Below, one piece after another: positions 16,979 through 23,331 of a stretch of DNA of 38,991 nucleotides. How positions within the stretch are numbered: the stretch's first letter is position 1; every line of letters starts with the position of its first letter. The notes below the pieces were generated by a model that saw nothing but the letters and a program-made list of their open reading frames with translations, ran no database searches and had not been told where the DNA came from. The stretch comes from Akkermansia muciniphila (GTDB lineage: Bacteria > Verrucomicrobiota > Verrucomicrobiia > Limisphaerales > SXQI01), in contig CAMBHS010000009.1 in NCBI GenBank assembly GCA_945867235.1, positions 1-38,991 on the forward strand, read 5' to 3'. A program made the position numbers and the translations under genes.

Positions 16979-17950
16979 TCAGTCAGAGACCGCATCCATT
17001 TTGAGGCAACGAAAGAGGGTTGGACGCCGATCCTTCGAATCCTGTTTGCGAACTTCACAATTGTTGTCGGTTATCAACCAGATGTAGTGGTTATCCACGG
17101 ACAACCCCTCCACGACCCCCGTGGGGTAAGATTTATTGTAACGGTGTTCGGGTGTGTTTTCAATCTTCTTGTAATGGTATTCGGCGGTAACTTGGTGGGT
17201 GCGGGGTTCAACCTTCAAGACCACTTGTTGGTGACGACAGAGGACGTAGAGAAAGCCGCAATGCCAAGCAAGATCAGAATAATGGAGAATTCCAAAGTTT
17301 ATTCCCTTCGGGGAAACCTTGAAGTTGTCGATGACTTTGAAAGTGCCTAGATCGACGACCATGATGCGGGCTGAGTCACGTTCGTTCGCCACGTAGAGAA
17401 GATTATCGTTCCCCACGGCGAGACCTTCGAAGGAGGAATTCGGGTCACTGCTAAAATACCGGCTGACGGGGGACCAATCGATGGGAAGTCGTTCAACGAT
17501 TCCACGGTCTGGGTTGAACCTTAAAATCCAACGGTTGGCTTCCTCGCAACTATAGATCCACCCCTGCTTATCGAAGCTGACCCCTTCGGTGTCATAGCGA
17601 TCTTTTTTCTCCTTGATGAAGCCGAAGAGTTGCAGGGGCGTAAAACTATTCGTCAACATCTCCACGCGAGCAACATGCGGGTCAACGCCGTCCCCAAGTT
17701 TGGGAAGGTGTATCTGCCACACCTCGGGATTCCGGTCGTGAACTGTGAATAATTCGCCGCGACCATTCATCGCGAGTCCTGAAGTATCAAAACGCATTCC
17801 ATTCGGCATGGTGATCCTCCAATAGTGATCCAACGTAAGCTCATGGCGAACCGGGGCAGAGTCTGCATGCAACGCGGCGGGAAGGTGCAAAAGAAACATC
17901 CCTAGCAGCAGGGACATGGAATAGCGCATCCATGTTTTGAGTAACGACAT
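16979..17950 (-). CDS. Secreted esterase-like activity of phytase family protein
   Basis: 323 residues from the ATG at 17950; the frame extends 16 codons upstream without signal-like character. The signal peptide is MSLLKTWMRYSMSLLLGMFL and onward, cleaved near L-H-A. The mature protein is a beta-propeller with repeated acidic strands: F-D-T-S-G-L-A-M-N-G-R-G-E-L-F-T-V-H-D-R, Y-D-T-E-G-V-S-F-D-K-Q-G-W-I-Y-S-C-E-E-A, and S-S-F-E-G-L-A-V-G-N-D-N-L-L-Y-V-A-N-E-R-D. These match the esterase-like activity of phytase family (PF13449) and SdiA-regulated propellers. Catalytic activity is not certain for this family. It is first in the three-gene minus-strand unit with the redoxin and cytochrome/monooxygenase genes. 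Confidence 0.72.
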   Translation of the reverse strand: MSLLKTWMRYSMSLLLGMFLLHLPAALHADSAPVRHELTLDHYWRITMPNGMRFDTSGLAMNGRGELFTVHDRNPEVWQIHLPKLGDGVDPHVARVEMLTNSFTPLQLFGFIKEKKDRYDTEGVSFDKQGWIYSCEEANRWILRFNPDRGIVERLPIDWSPVSRYFSSDPNSSFEGLAVGNDNLLYVANERDSARIMVVDLGTFKVIDNFKVSPKGINFGILHYSDLAWHCGFLYVLCRHQQVVLKVEPRTHQVTAEYHYKKIENTPEHRYNKSYPTGVVEGLSVDNHYIWLITDNNCEVRKQDSKDRRPTLFRCLKMDAVSD

Positions 17951-18132
17951 GGTGGCAAGAATAATCCAGTCCGCATCGTTTTGCCAACCGTCGTGCATTC
18001 AGGTCGTGTAAATTCATGCTGGGCAATGAGAAATTCCCGGTAGATAAAGGTCACCTGAAAGCATAGGATGACACCATAACTATTACGAAACAAACGGTCG
18101 CCGACCAGATTGCCGCGTATCTTCATCACGAG

Positions 18133-18336
18133 ATGACGCCCGCGCAGTTGGTGGACTGGGCCAAGAACGCCTTGATGGACGGTGAGCTTGACGAACGCGA
18201 TGCGAAGACGATTTCATTCGTGATCGCCCGTCTTGGGGTTGCGGATGTCCGTGCTTTCGGGCTGTCGTGGGAAGACTGCGAAGCGGTGCTCCGCGAGCTT
18301 GGTTTCGCACCCCGCGTGGAAGTCGTGGCTGCGTGA
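18133..18336 (+). CDS. Small cassette protein 1 of unknown function
   Basis: 67 residues from the ATG at 18133 (T-P-A-Q-L-V-D-W-A-K-N-A-L-M onward), predicted helical, ending V-A-A. The reading frame continues upstream with protein-like sequence (TKQTVADQIAAYLHHE) to an ATT at 18082, but only non-ATG codons are available there. An ATG at 18068 lies one frame off, so the original start may have been lost by a single-base change. I do not recognise a named family. Its stop overlaps the next gene's GTG start (GTGA). The tight overlap through five genes implies one transcript. It might be an antitoxin-like or regulatory partner, but nothing in the sequence proves this. Confidence 0.7.
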   Translation: MTPAQLVDWAKNALMDGELDERDAKTISFVIARLGVADVRAFGLSWEDCEAVLRELGFAPRVEVVAA

Positions 18337-18473
18337 AGTCCAAACCCATCCTCGATGAAATCGACACGGTGCTGGCGGGGCACTACGGGTTCACGGCGGA
18401 GGAGTTGGATTTCATCCTGAACTACGACATCAAATACCGCCTCGGCCGCAACATGCGAAGTGAGGGAGAATGA
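18333..18473 (+). CDS. Small peptide with HYGFT/ELDFILNYDIKYRLGR motif, copy 1
   Basis: 46 codons from a GTG that overlaps the upstream stop (GTGA). The core reads I-D-T-V-L-A-G-H-Y-G-F-T-A-E-E-L-D-F-I-L then N-Y-D-I-K-Y-R-L-G-R, with a charged tail. The same motif, as I recall it, forms the extreme C-terminus of some large DNA methyltransferase/Eco57I-type restriction proteins, but here it stands alone. A second copy closes the cassette at 18939-19064. The stop overlaps the next start as ATGA, and the coding pattern is conserved between the copies, so I treat it as a real gene, not a remnant. Function unknown. Confidence 0.68.
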   Translation: MKSKPILDEIDTVLAGHYGFTAEELDFILNYDIKYRLGRNMRSEGE

Positions 18474-18742
18474 AACCAATCCGTTTTTCACCGCACGCCG
18501 AAGGCAATCTAGTGGTGCGTGAGATTCCTCGCGCCGAAGCGGAGGCAACGATTCGCCAACCCATGCTCAGTGAACCGGCACGCCCACCACGCGAGATTGT
18601 GAGCCGAGTTTATTCTGATACAGTAACCGGTGAGACGATGCTCTTGCGGGCGGTCATTGAAGAGACGGCACACGAAATTGTCGTGGTCACGCTTTACAAG
18701 ACATCGAAATTGAAAAAATATCTGCCGAAGGAAACGCTATGA
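18470..18742 (+). CDS. DUF4258-type toxin-like protein
   Basis: 90 residues starting in an ATGA overlap. I-R-F-S-P-H-A-E-G-N near the N-terminus matches the R/H-containing opening of DUF4258 proteins (typically F-S-x-H-A), and the C-terminal half is an alternating beta pattern ending V-V-V-T-L-Y-K-T-S-K-L-K-K-Y-L. DUF4258 proteins are related to the RelE/BrnT-like small toxin fold and are often paired with DUF2283 proteins, as here. By analogy it would be the toxin or effector partner of the next gene. No catalytic residue can be assigned with confidence. Confidence 0.75.
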   Translation: MKPIRFSPHAEGNLVVREIPRAEAEATIRQPMLSEPARPPREIVSRVYSDTVTGETMLLRAVIEETAHEIVVVTLYKTSKLKKYLPKETL

Positions 18743-18939
18743 AAGTGGAATACGATCCGCAAACTGACACGCTCACGATTACACTCCGTGAGGCTCGCAT
18801 TCGTGAAAGCGATGAGGTTCGTCCCGGCGTCATCGCCGATTTCGGATATGACGGCGGCATCGTGCGCTTCGAAGTGCTCGACGCTTCGAAAGTAGTGGAT
18901 CGCACGCGCGAAATACAGTTCGCGCTTGCAGAAAAGTAA
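18739..18939 (+). CDS. DUF2283-type antitoxin-like protein
   Basis: 66 residues starting in an ATGA overlap with the DUF4258 gene. The opening M-K-V-E-Y-D-P-Q-T-D-T-L-T-I-T-L and the later V-R-P-G-V-I-A-D-F-G-Y-D-G-G-I-V-R-F-E-V-L-D-A-S match DUF2283 closely. These proteins are frequent partners of DUF4258 in putative type II toxin-antitoxin pairs. The gene order toxin-then-antitoxin and the stop/start overlaps at both ends suggest tightly coupled stoichiometry. Confidence 0.82.
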   Translation: MKVEYDPQTDTLTITLREARIRESDEVRPGVIADFGYDGGIVRFEVLDASKVVDRTREIQFALAEK

Positions 18940-19064
18940 TGACGATGAAAATCGACACATTGCTCGCGCGGCACTATGGGTTCACGGAGGAGGAGTTGGA
19001 TTTTATCCTGAACTACGACATCAAATACCGCCTCGGGCGCAGCACCGAAGCCGAGGAGGAGTAA
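18939..19064 (+). CDS. Small peptide with HYGFT/ELDFILNYDIKYRLGR motif, copy 2
   Basis: 41 residues; its ATG overlaps the DUF2283 stop as TAATG. The core I-D-T-L-L-A-R-H-Y-G-F-T-E-E-E-L-D-F-I-L then N-Y-D-I-K-Y-R-L-G-R is nearly identical to the copy at 18333-18473, and the DNA of the two is also highly similar. The tails differ (S-T-E-A-E-E-E here). A second in-frame ATG lies two codons inside. The two copies bracket the DUF4258/DUF2283 pair. Either the peptide is a functional component duplicated within the cassette, or recombination between the copies inserted the pair. Confidence 0.65.
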   Translation: MTMKIDTLLARHYGFTEEELDFILNYDIKYRLGRSTEAEEE

Positions 19065-19068
19065 GCTG

Positions 19069-19171
19069 GCGCGCGGCGTTTACGCCGCTTCGCCAAACGC
19101 ACTCCGAACGACGTCTGTTTCTCCACGCGCATCGGAACATCGCTTCTTAAAGCGGCGCAAATGCCGCACGC
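19069..19171. repeat. Inverted pair of REP-like palindromes
   Basis: The 22 bases at 19069-19090 and the reverse complement of 19150-19171 agree at 19 positions (consensus GCGYGCGGCRTTTRCGCCGCTT). Each is itself a hairpin (GCGGCGT..ACGCCGC and GCGGCGC..ATGCCGC types). Two such units facing each other across about 60 bases look like a BIME/REP arrangement or the ends of a small non-autonomous element. The intervening sequence has no good reading frame. Confidence 0.6.
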
Positions 19172-19229
19172 CTGAAGCCGGGCGGAATGAGGATTGCACG
19201 AAAATGGGTTTTGCGTGATGGTTCATGCC

Positions 19230-19541
19230 ATGAGCGTCGCCGATTTGCCGATCCAGATTGACCGCGAGAAGATCGCGGAGTTCTGCCGTGCTCGGGGCAT
19301 CCGCAAGATGAGCCTGTTCGGTTCGGTGTTGCGCGATGACTTCGATCCGGCACGCAGCGACGTGGACGTGCTGGCGGAGTTCGAACCGGACGCGTTGAAG
19401 GGGGTGGGGTTTCGTTACTTCGGCTATGGCGAGGCACTGGCCGCCATCATCGGTCGCAAGGTGGATTTTTGTTCGCGCCTCAACAAATACATTGAAGCGG
19501 CGGTGCGGCGGGAAGCGATTCCGATCTATGAGCGCGCATGA
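19230..19541 (+). CDS. MNT-type minimal nucleotidyltransferase (MntA-like)
   Basis: 103 residues from the ATG at 19230; in-frame ATGs at 19194 and 19218 are alternatives. The nucleotidyltransferase motif reads L-F-G-S-V-L-R-D-D-F-D-P-A-R-S-D-V-D-V-L-A-E-F, that is G-S-x10-D-x-D with both metal-binding aspartates present, and K-V-D-F-C near the end supplies the third position. MntA antitoxins of this type AMPylate and neutralise HepT RNase toxins. The usual order is MntA then HepT, and a HepT-like start follows here in an overlap, but it is cut short. The enzyme itself looks intact. Confidence 0.85.
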   Translation: MSVADLPIQIDREKIAEFCRARGIRKMSLFGSVLRDDFDPARSDVDVLAEFEPDALKGVGFRYFGYGEALAAIIGRKVDFCSRLNKYIEAAVRREAIPIYERA

Positions 19542-19599
19542 CCCGCAAGTGACGTTGCGGCAGATGCAGGACGCGATCCGCCGCCGGAAGAGGGATTGA
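19528..19599 (+). pseudogene. Truncated HepT/DUF86-like remnant
   Basis: A 23-codon frame starts at ATG 19528, overlapping the end of the MNT gene, as hepT genes often do. It reads M-S-A-H-D-P-Q-V-T-L-R-Q-M-Q-D-A-I and then R-R-R-K-R-D before TGA. The opening resembles HepT N-termini, but the R-x4-6-H catalytic region and everything after the first helix are absent. A shift of one base continues as E-E-G-L-T-L-R-E-I-T-A, then stops, so both a frameshift and a deletion are possible. The call rests on position and a short match and is tentative. Confidence 0.45.
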
Positions 19600-19747
19600 C
19601 CCTCCGGGAGATCACGGCATGACCCGGCGCAATGTGAGGATTCTAGGAAAAAGACACAAAACCCGATGAATCAGCCGACCCAGCACACCTTGTGCAAGCG
19701 ACAATTGTTTTGCCGGATGGGCTGGGGACAGTAGGGTGTGCATTCGT

Positions 19748-21193
19748 ATGCATCCTCTTGCAGAGTTAGATCGAACCCATGTTTGGCATCCTTTCACCCA
19801 GATGCAGGAATGGTTAGGGCAGGAGCCCATCGTGATCACTTCTGGCGAGGGTGCTTGTCTGCATGACGCCCATGGCAACACCTATCTCGATGCGAATTCA
19901 TCGATCTGGACCAATTTACACGGGCATCGCCATCCCGTTCTGGATCAGGCCTTGCAGGAACAAGTTCACAAAATCGCTCACTCCTCGTTTCTTGGTCTCT
20001 CTAATGAACCCGCCGCACAATTAGCCGGGGAATTAGTGCGATTAGCAAACCCTGCGAATCTAGCCCAATCCGTCGGCGAGCAGGCGGCGTTAACCAAGGT
20101 TTTTTATTCGGACGACGGTTCGACGGCAATGGAAGTCGCGCTGAAGCAGGCGTATCAATTTGCCAAACGAAGTGGCTTGGCTGAGACACCCCGATTCTTG
20201 TCGTTGGAGGGAGCCTACCACGGGGACACCCTCGGAGCCGTGAGCCTTGGACAGATTGATTTATTCCACAAAAGTTACGAAGGAATGCTGTTTCCGAAGG
20301 ATTACGTGATGAGTCCTTACTGCTATCGGTGTCCCTATAATCGTGCCAAACCGGATCGTGCCGATGCACGAAGTTATCGAGTCTGTCATTGGGAGTGTGT
20401 GGAACAGGTGGAAAAAGCGTGTGCCAAAAAAATGACCCAAGGGGAGCCTTACGCCGCCATGGTAGTCGAACCCGGACTGCAAGGGGCGGCAGGGATGATT
20501 CCCCAGCCGGAAGGTTGGTTGGAAAGAATCAGCAAAATTCTTAAATCCCAAGGCACTCAACTCATTGCGGATGAAGTCATGACAGGCTTCGGCAGGGCGA
20601 CGGAGCCGAAGTCGAATGATGGGGTCCCCCATTGGTTCGCCTCCCATGCCGCTGGGGTTCAGCCCGATTTTCTGGTTCTGGCAAAGGGATTAACGGGAGG
20701 GTATCTGCCGATGGCGGCAACCTTGACAACACAACGTGTTTTTGACGCATTTCTTGGACAATACGACGAATTTAAGACGTTTTTTCATGGACATAGTTTT
20801 ACCGGCAACGCCCTCGGAAGCGCCTTGGGGCTTGCCAATGTGAAACTTTTGGAGAACAAAGCAACACAGCACCAACGGGAGATCGTGGCAGAAACACTAC
20901 GAGCCGGATCAAAAGCCCTGTGGGAACTGCCGCAGGTCGGGGATATTAGGCAATGTGGTTTGGTGCTTGCGGTGGAACTGGTGAAGGACTGGCAAACCCG
21001 AGAACCCTTTGCCTTGGAGGAACGTGCGGGTATCAGGGTCTGTGCGGCACTTACCCGTCGGGGGGTGCTCACCCGGCCCATCGGCAATGTGCTGGTGATC
21101 ATGCCTCCGTATTGCTCCACCAAGGCGCAGGTGCAAAAAATGTTGATCGCCCTCCATGAATCGTTAGACGAGGTTTTTTCAACATCTGCCTGA
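19748..21193 (+). CDS. bioA: Adenosylmethionine-8-amino-7-oxononanoate aminotransferase
   Basis: 481 residues from the ATG at 19748; a GTG at 19736 would add four. It is a class III PLP aminotransferase: R-T-H-V-W-H-P-F-T-Q-M-Q-E-W is the BioA-type opening. Next come D-D-G-S-T-A-M-E-V-A-L-K, A-Y-H-G-D-T-L-G-A-V, A-D-E-V-M-T-G-F-G-R, and the PLP lysine in L-A-K-G-L-T-G-G-Y-L-P. It transfers the amino group of S-adenosylmethionine to KAPA to make DAPA in biotin synthesis, in the cytoplasm. No other bio gene is in the window and no BirA-like operator is seen upstream, so regulation is unclear. Confidence 0.92.
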   Translation: MHPLAELDRTHVWHPFTQMQEWLGQEPIVITSGEGACLHDAHGNTYLDANSSIWTNLHGHRHPVLDQALQEQVHKIAHSSFLGLSNEPAAQLAGELVRLANPANLAQSVGEQAALTKVFYSDDGSTAMEVALKQAYQFAKRSGLAETPRFLSLEGAYHGDTLGAVSLGQIDLFHKSYEGMLFPKDYVMSPYCYRCPYNRAKPDRADARSYRVCHWECVEQVEKACAKKMTQGEPYAAMVVEPGLQGAAGMIPQPEGWLERISKILKSQGTQLIADEVMTGFGRATEPKSNDGVPHWFASHAAGVQPDFLVLAKGLTGGYLPMAATLTTQRVFDAFLGQYDEFKTFFHGHSFTGNALGSALGLANVKLLENKATQHQREIVAETLRAGSKALWELPQVGDIRQCGLVLAVELVKDWQTREPFALEERAGIRVCAALTRRGVLTRPIGNVLVIMPPYCSTKAQVQKMLIALHESLDEVFSTSA

Positions 21194-21267
21194 TTCCAAA
21201 GAAATATGAAAAAACATTGAAACAAAACCGCCCTCTCCGGAGTCTATGCCTGTATCAACACACTGTG

Positions 21268-21284
21268 GGCTTCGAGCTGAAGCC
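21268..21284 (+). terminator. Hairpin, possible weak terminator after bioA
   Basis: GGCTTC (21268-21273) and GAAGCC (21279-21284) form a 6-bp stem with loop GAGCT. The following sequence is AT-rich but lacks a clean T-run, so termination is only possible. The AT-rich stretch may also hold the promoter of the next small gene. Confidence 0.35.
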
Positions 21285-21319
21285 ATTTATATATTGTATT
21301 TTATTTTGTGAGGAATCAG

Positions 21320-21529
21320 ATGGAAACGGAAGAAGTTTTGGCGGTTGAAGTGATGAAACGATTGGGTTTGAGTTGGGTGAATGGCGTTTATTACGCCGAC
21401 GTCCATCTGCGAGGCGGATCTACGGGGGTTTCCGTGGCATTGCATGGTGCTCGCACGCTCAAGCAGGCCATGGCGGCGTTGCCTGCGTTCAGTCAAGTGG
21501 AAGCAAAACTGTCCACAACGGTTTCCTGA
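21320..21529 (+). CDS. Small hypothetical protein
   Basis: 69 residues from the ATG at 21320, preceded by GTGAGGAATCAG, which offers a GAGG-type ribosome site at good spacing. The sequence M-E-T-E-E-V-L-A-V-E-V-M-K-R-L-G-L-S-W begins with a helix; V-Y-Y-A-D-V-H-L-R-G-G-S-T-G-V-S-V-A-L follows as beta strands, then a helix. There is no signal peptide, transmembrane segment or metal motif. I do not recognise a family. It lies between bioA and mqnC in the same orientation, 74 bases before mqnC; no functional link is evident. Confidence 0.55.
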   Translation: METEEVLAVEVMKRLGLSWVNGVYYADVHLRGGSTGVSVALHGARTLKQAMAALPAFSQVEAKLSTTVS

Positions 21530-21602
21530 GATTCTTGATTAGTAAATAACCCCATTTTTTCGGTGGCTTGTTGTGGTCGTGGCGATGCGTTAGTGTGAGG
21601 GA

Positions 21603-22694
21603 GTGATTTACGATGCGGCTTTAGATCAGTTGCTCCAGAAAATTTGGGACGGTGGGCGGATTGAGCCTGTTGAGGCATTAAGGTTGCACCCCTTGCCTCT
21701 CGCAGAGTTGGGGGCTCTCGCGGATCGGCGCAGATGTTTGGCAAAGGCTCAAGATTACGACGGTAAAGGCAATCAAATCGTCACCTATATCGTGGATCGG
21801 AACGTGAACTACACGAACGTCTGCAATGTGTATTGCAAGTTTTGTGCTTTTTACAGGACCGAGAAGGATGCAGATGCCTACGTCATCACGCATGATGAAA
21901 TCACGAAAAAAATTGAGGAAACCGTCGCTCTCGGGGGCACGCAAATCTTGATGCAAGGGGGGCATCATCCCAAGCTCTCGTTCCAATGGTATCTTGACCT
22001 TCTGGGGCACATTAAATCCAAATTTCCAGATGTGAACATTCACGGATTCAGCCCGAGTGAGTTCATCCATTTCCAAGAGGTTTTTGCCCAACCCGTAGAA
22101 GAAATAATCCGCGAGTTTGTGAAAGCCGGTCTCGGTTCTATTCCCGGCGGAGGGGGTGAGATTCTGGTGGATCGAGTCAGAAAAAAAATTGCCCCGCTCA
22201 AAGCGATGAGCGACGAGTGGTTGGGAGTCATGGATACGGCTCATCGCCTTGGTTTAGCCTCCACCGCCACGATGATGTTTGGGCATGTGGAAACACTGGA
22301 AGATCGGATCGAGCATCTCGATCGTGTGCGCCGGCAACAAGATTCCTCCCGTGGGTTTACAGCGTTCATCGCTTGGACTTTTCAACCGGATAACACCAAG
22401 TTGAAAGCCCCGACGGTGGGATCGCACGAGTATCTTCGGATGCAGGCTCTGAGTCGGATTTATCTCGATAACGTGCCGAACATCCAAAGTTCATGGGTCA
22501 CGCAAGGCTTGGAAATTGGTCAGGTTGCCTTGAAATATGGGGCAAACGACCTCGGCAGTATCATGATCGAAGAGAATGTCGTTTCGCAGGCAGGCACCAC
22601 ATTCAAAATGGATGTCGCCGACATGCGCCGGTTGATCGGAGACTGTGGTTACGAGGCAAAACAACGAGATAACTGGTACCACTTGTTGAATTGA
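21603..22694 (+). CDS. mqnC: Cyclic dehypoxanthine futalosine synthase
   Basis: 363 residues from a GTG. The radical SAM cluster motif C-x3-C-x2-C is in NVCNVYCKFCAFYRTEKD. H-G-F-S-P-S-E and L-G-S-I-P-G-G-G-G-E-I-L-V-D-R-V-R are characteristic of MqnC and separate it from CofH/MqnE. It catalyses the radical cyclisation of dehypoxanthine futalosine in the futalosine pathway to menaquinone, so the cell probably makes menaquinone from chorismate through MqnA. Other mqn genes are not in the window. The gene is complete and of usual length. Confidence 0.92.
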   Translation: MIYDAALDQLLQKIWDGGRIEPVEALRLHPLPLAELGALADRRRCLAKAQDYDGKGNQIVTYIVDRNVNYTNVCNVYCKFCAFYRTEKDADAYVITHDEITKKIEETVALGGTQILMQGGHHPKLSFQWYLDLLGHIKSKFPDVNIHGFSPSEFIHFQEVFAQPVEEIIREFVKAGLGSIPGGGGEILVDRVRKKIAPLKAMSDEWLGVMDTAHRLGLASTATMMFGHVETLEDRIEHLDRVRRQQDSSRGFTAFIAWTFQPDNTKLKAPTVGSHEYLRMQALSRIYLDNVPNIQSSWVTQGLEIGQVALKYGANDLGSIMIEENVVSQAGTTFKMDVADMRRLIGDCGYEAKQRDNWYHLLN

Positions 22695-22707
22695 GGTTGA
22701 ACTTCCT

Positions 22708-22714
22708 AAGGAGG
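22708..22714 (+). promoter_or_regulatory. Perfect Shine-Dalgarno sequence upstream of a leader ORF
   Basis: AAGGAGG within TAAGGAGGAGGTG fully matches the 16S rRNA 3' end. It is unusual here, since most genes in the window have no recognisable ribosome site. The nearest usable start is the GTG at 22719, four bases downstream. Confidence 0.55.
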
Positions 22715-22718
22715 AGGT

Positions 22719-22793
22719 GTGTGTAAAAAGTTCATACAGGGCAGGTGGCTAACCCGGCTTCCGAGCAGCGAGCGAACCCGACATGATTTTTGA
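22719..22793 (+). CDS. Putative 24-residue leader peptide of the metal-efflux operon
   Basis: The frame GTG-TGT-AAA-AAG-TTC ... CAT-GAT-TTT-TGA encodes 24 residues with a Cys near the start and several Arg. It begins four bases after a perfect Shine-Dalgarno and its TGA (22791-22793) overlaps the TTG start (22790-22792) of the next gene as TTGA. This is the layout of a translated leader coupled to a downstream gene. The frame is short and could be chance; the strength of the ribosome site and the exact stop/start overlap are the reasons for listing it. Confidence 0.4.
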   Translation: MCKKFIQGRWLTRLPSSERTRHDF

Positions 22794-23224
22794 AATACGT
22801 TGCCAAGCCTAGTTTGGGTGTTATCTTTTTATCAGTGGGAAAAATCAGAACACTGATCGTAGTGCTACTGGCTCTGGCTTGGGTGCCACTCACGTTTCAT
22901 TGCCGAATTGAGGCACTTCCCGGATTTGAAATCCTCCGTTGCTCCACAGATGAGGAAAGTTCGACCCAATCCGGAGATCCTTGTGACGAGGCCGTTTGCT
23001 GTGCTGTTGAGGAGGTCACGTATCATTCCCTTCGCCCCCAAGAAATCGCACCCTTGGTTTTTGTTCCTATCCTTGTAGTAGATATTTTATTCGTAGCGGA
23101 GAACCCCCTTAAAGATGAGGTTCAGCCGAGTGACGGCACTTCGGCACCTCCAGAATTGCCAGCATCGTGGAGGTTTTTCACACGCACCGCAGTTTCTGTC
23201 CGGGCTCCCTCACCTGTTTGCTGA
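22790..23224 (+). CDS. Cys-rich membrane-anchored or secreted protein of an efflux locus
   Basis: 144 residues from a TTG at 22790; a GTG at 22835 is an alternative. A hydrophobic segment at about residues 20-38 (T-L-I-V-V-L-L-A-L-A-W-V-P-L) is followed by F-H-C-R-I-E. Then come L-R-C-S-T-D, P-C-D-E-A-V-C-C-A-V-E and a second hydrophobic stretch (L-V-F-V-P-I-L-V-V-D-I-L-F-V). Six cysteines and several acidic residues could bind metal. It precedes a TolC/CzcA pair by 107 bases. Similar small proteins occur upstream of czc-like genes in Verrucomicrobia, but I know of no defined function. A metal sensor, chaperone or periplasmic accessory are possibilities. Confidence 0.6.
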   Translation: MKYVAKPSLGVIFLSVGKIRTLIVVLLALAWVPLTFHCRIEALPGFEILRCSTDEESSTQSGDPCDEAVCCAVEEVTYHSLRPQEIAPLVFVPILVVDILFVAENPLKDEVQPSDGTSAPPELPASWRFFTRTAVSVRAPSPVC

Positions 23225-23331
23225 TCAGTCCTCGACTTCCCTTGAGGGCTTCCCCCGTTTCTACAAGCGCACCCTCGCGCCTTTAGCCCCCGTTCTGCCG
23301 TGGTTTTTCCTATCTCTACCGTGATTCGATT

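Noticed and set aside
19600-19747. BirA-type operator upstream of bioA
   Set aside because: No pair of half-sites like TTGTAAACC/GGTTTACAA with the right spacing; only a short TTGT...ACAA is present.
22700-22790. Metal-sensing or cobalamin riboswitch ahead of the efflux genes
   Set aside because: No B12 box or NiCo-type conserved core could be matched; the region is better explained by the Shine-Dalgarno and leader frame.
22783-22812. ATG at 22783 as start of the Cys-rich protein
   Set aside because: It reads only nine codons before a stop and is out of frame with the protein.
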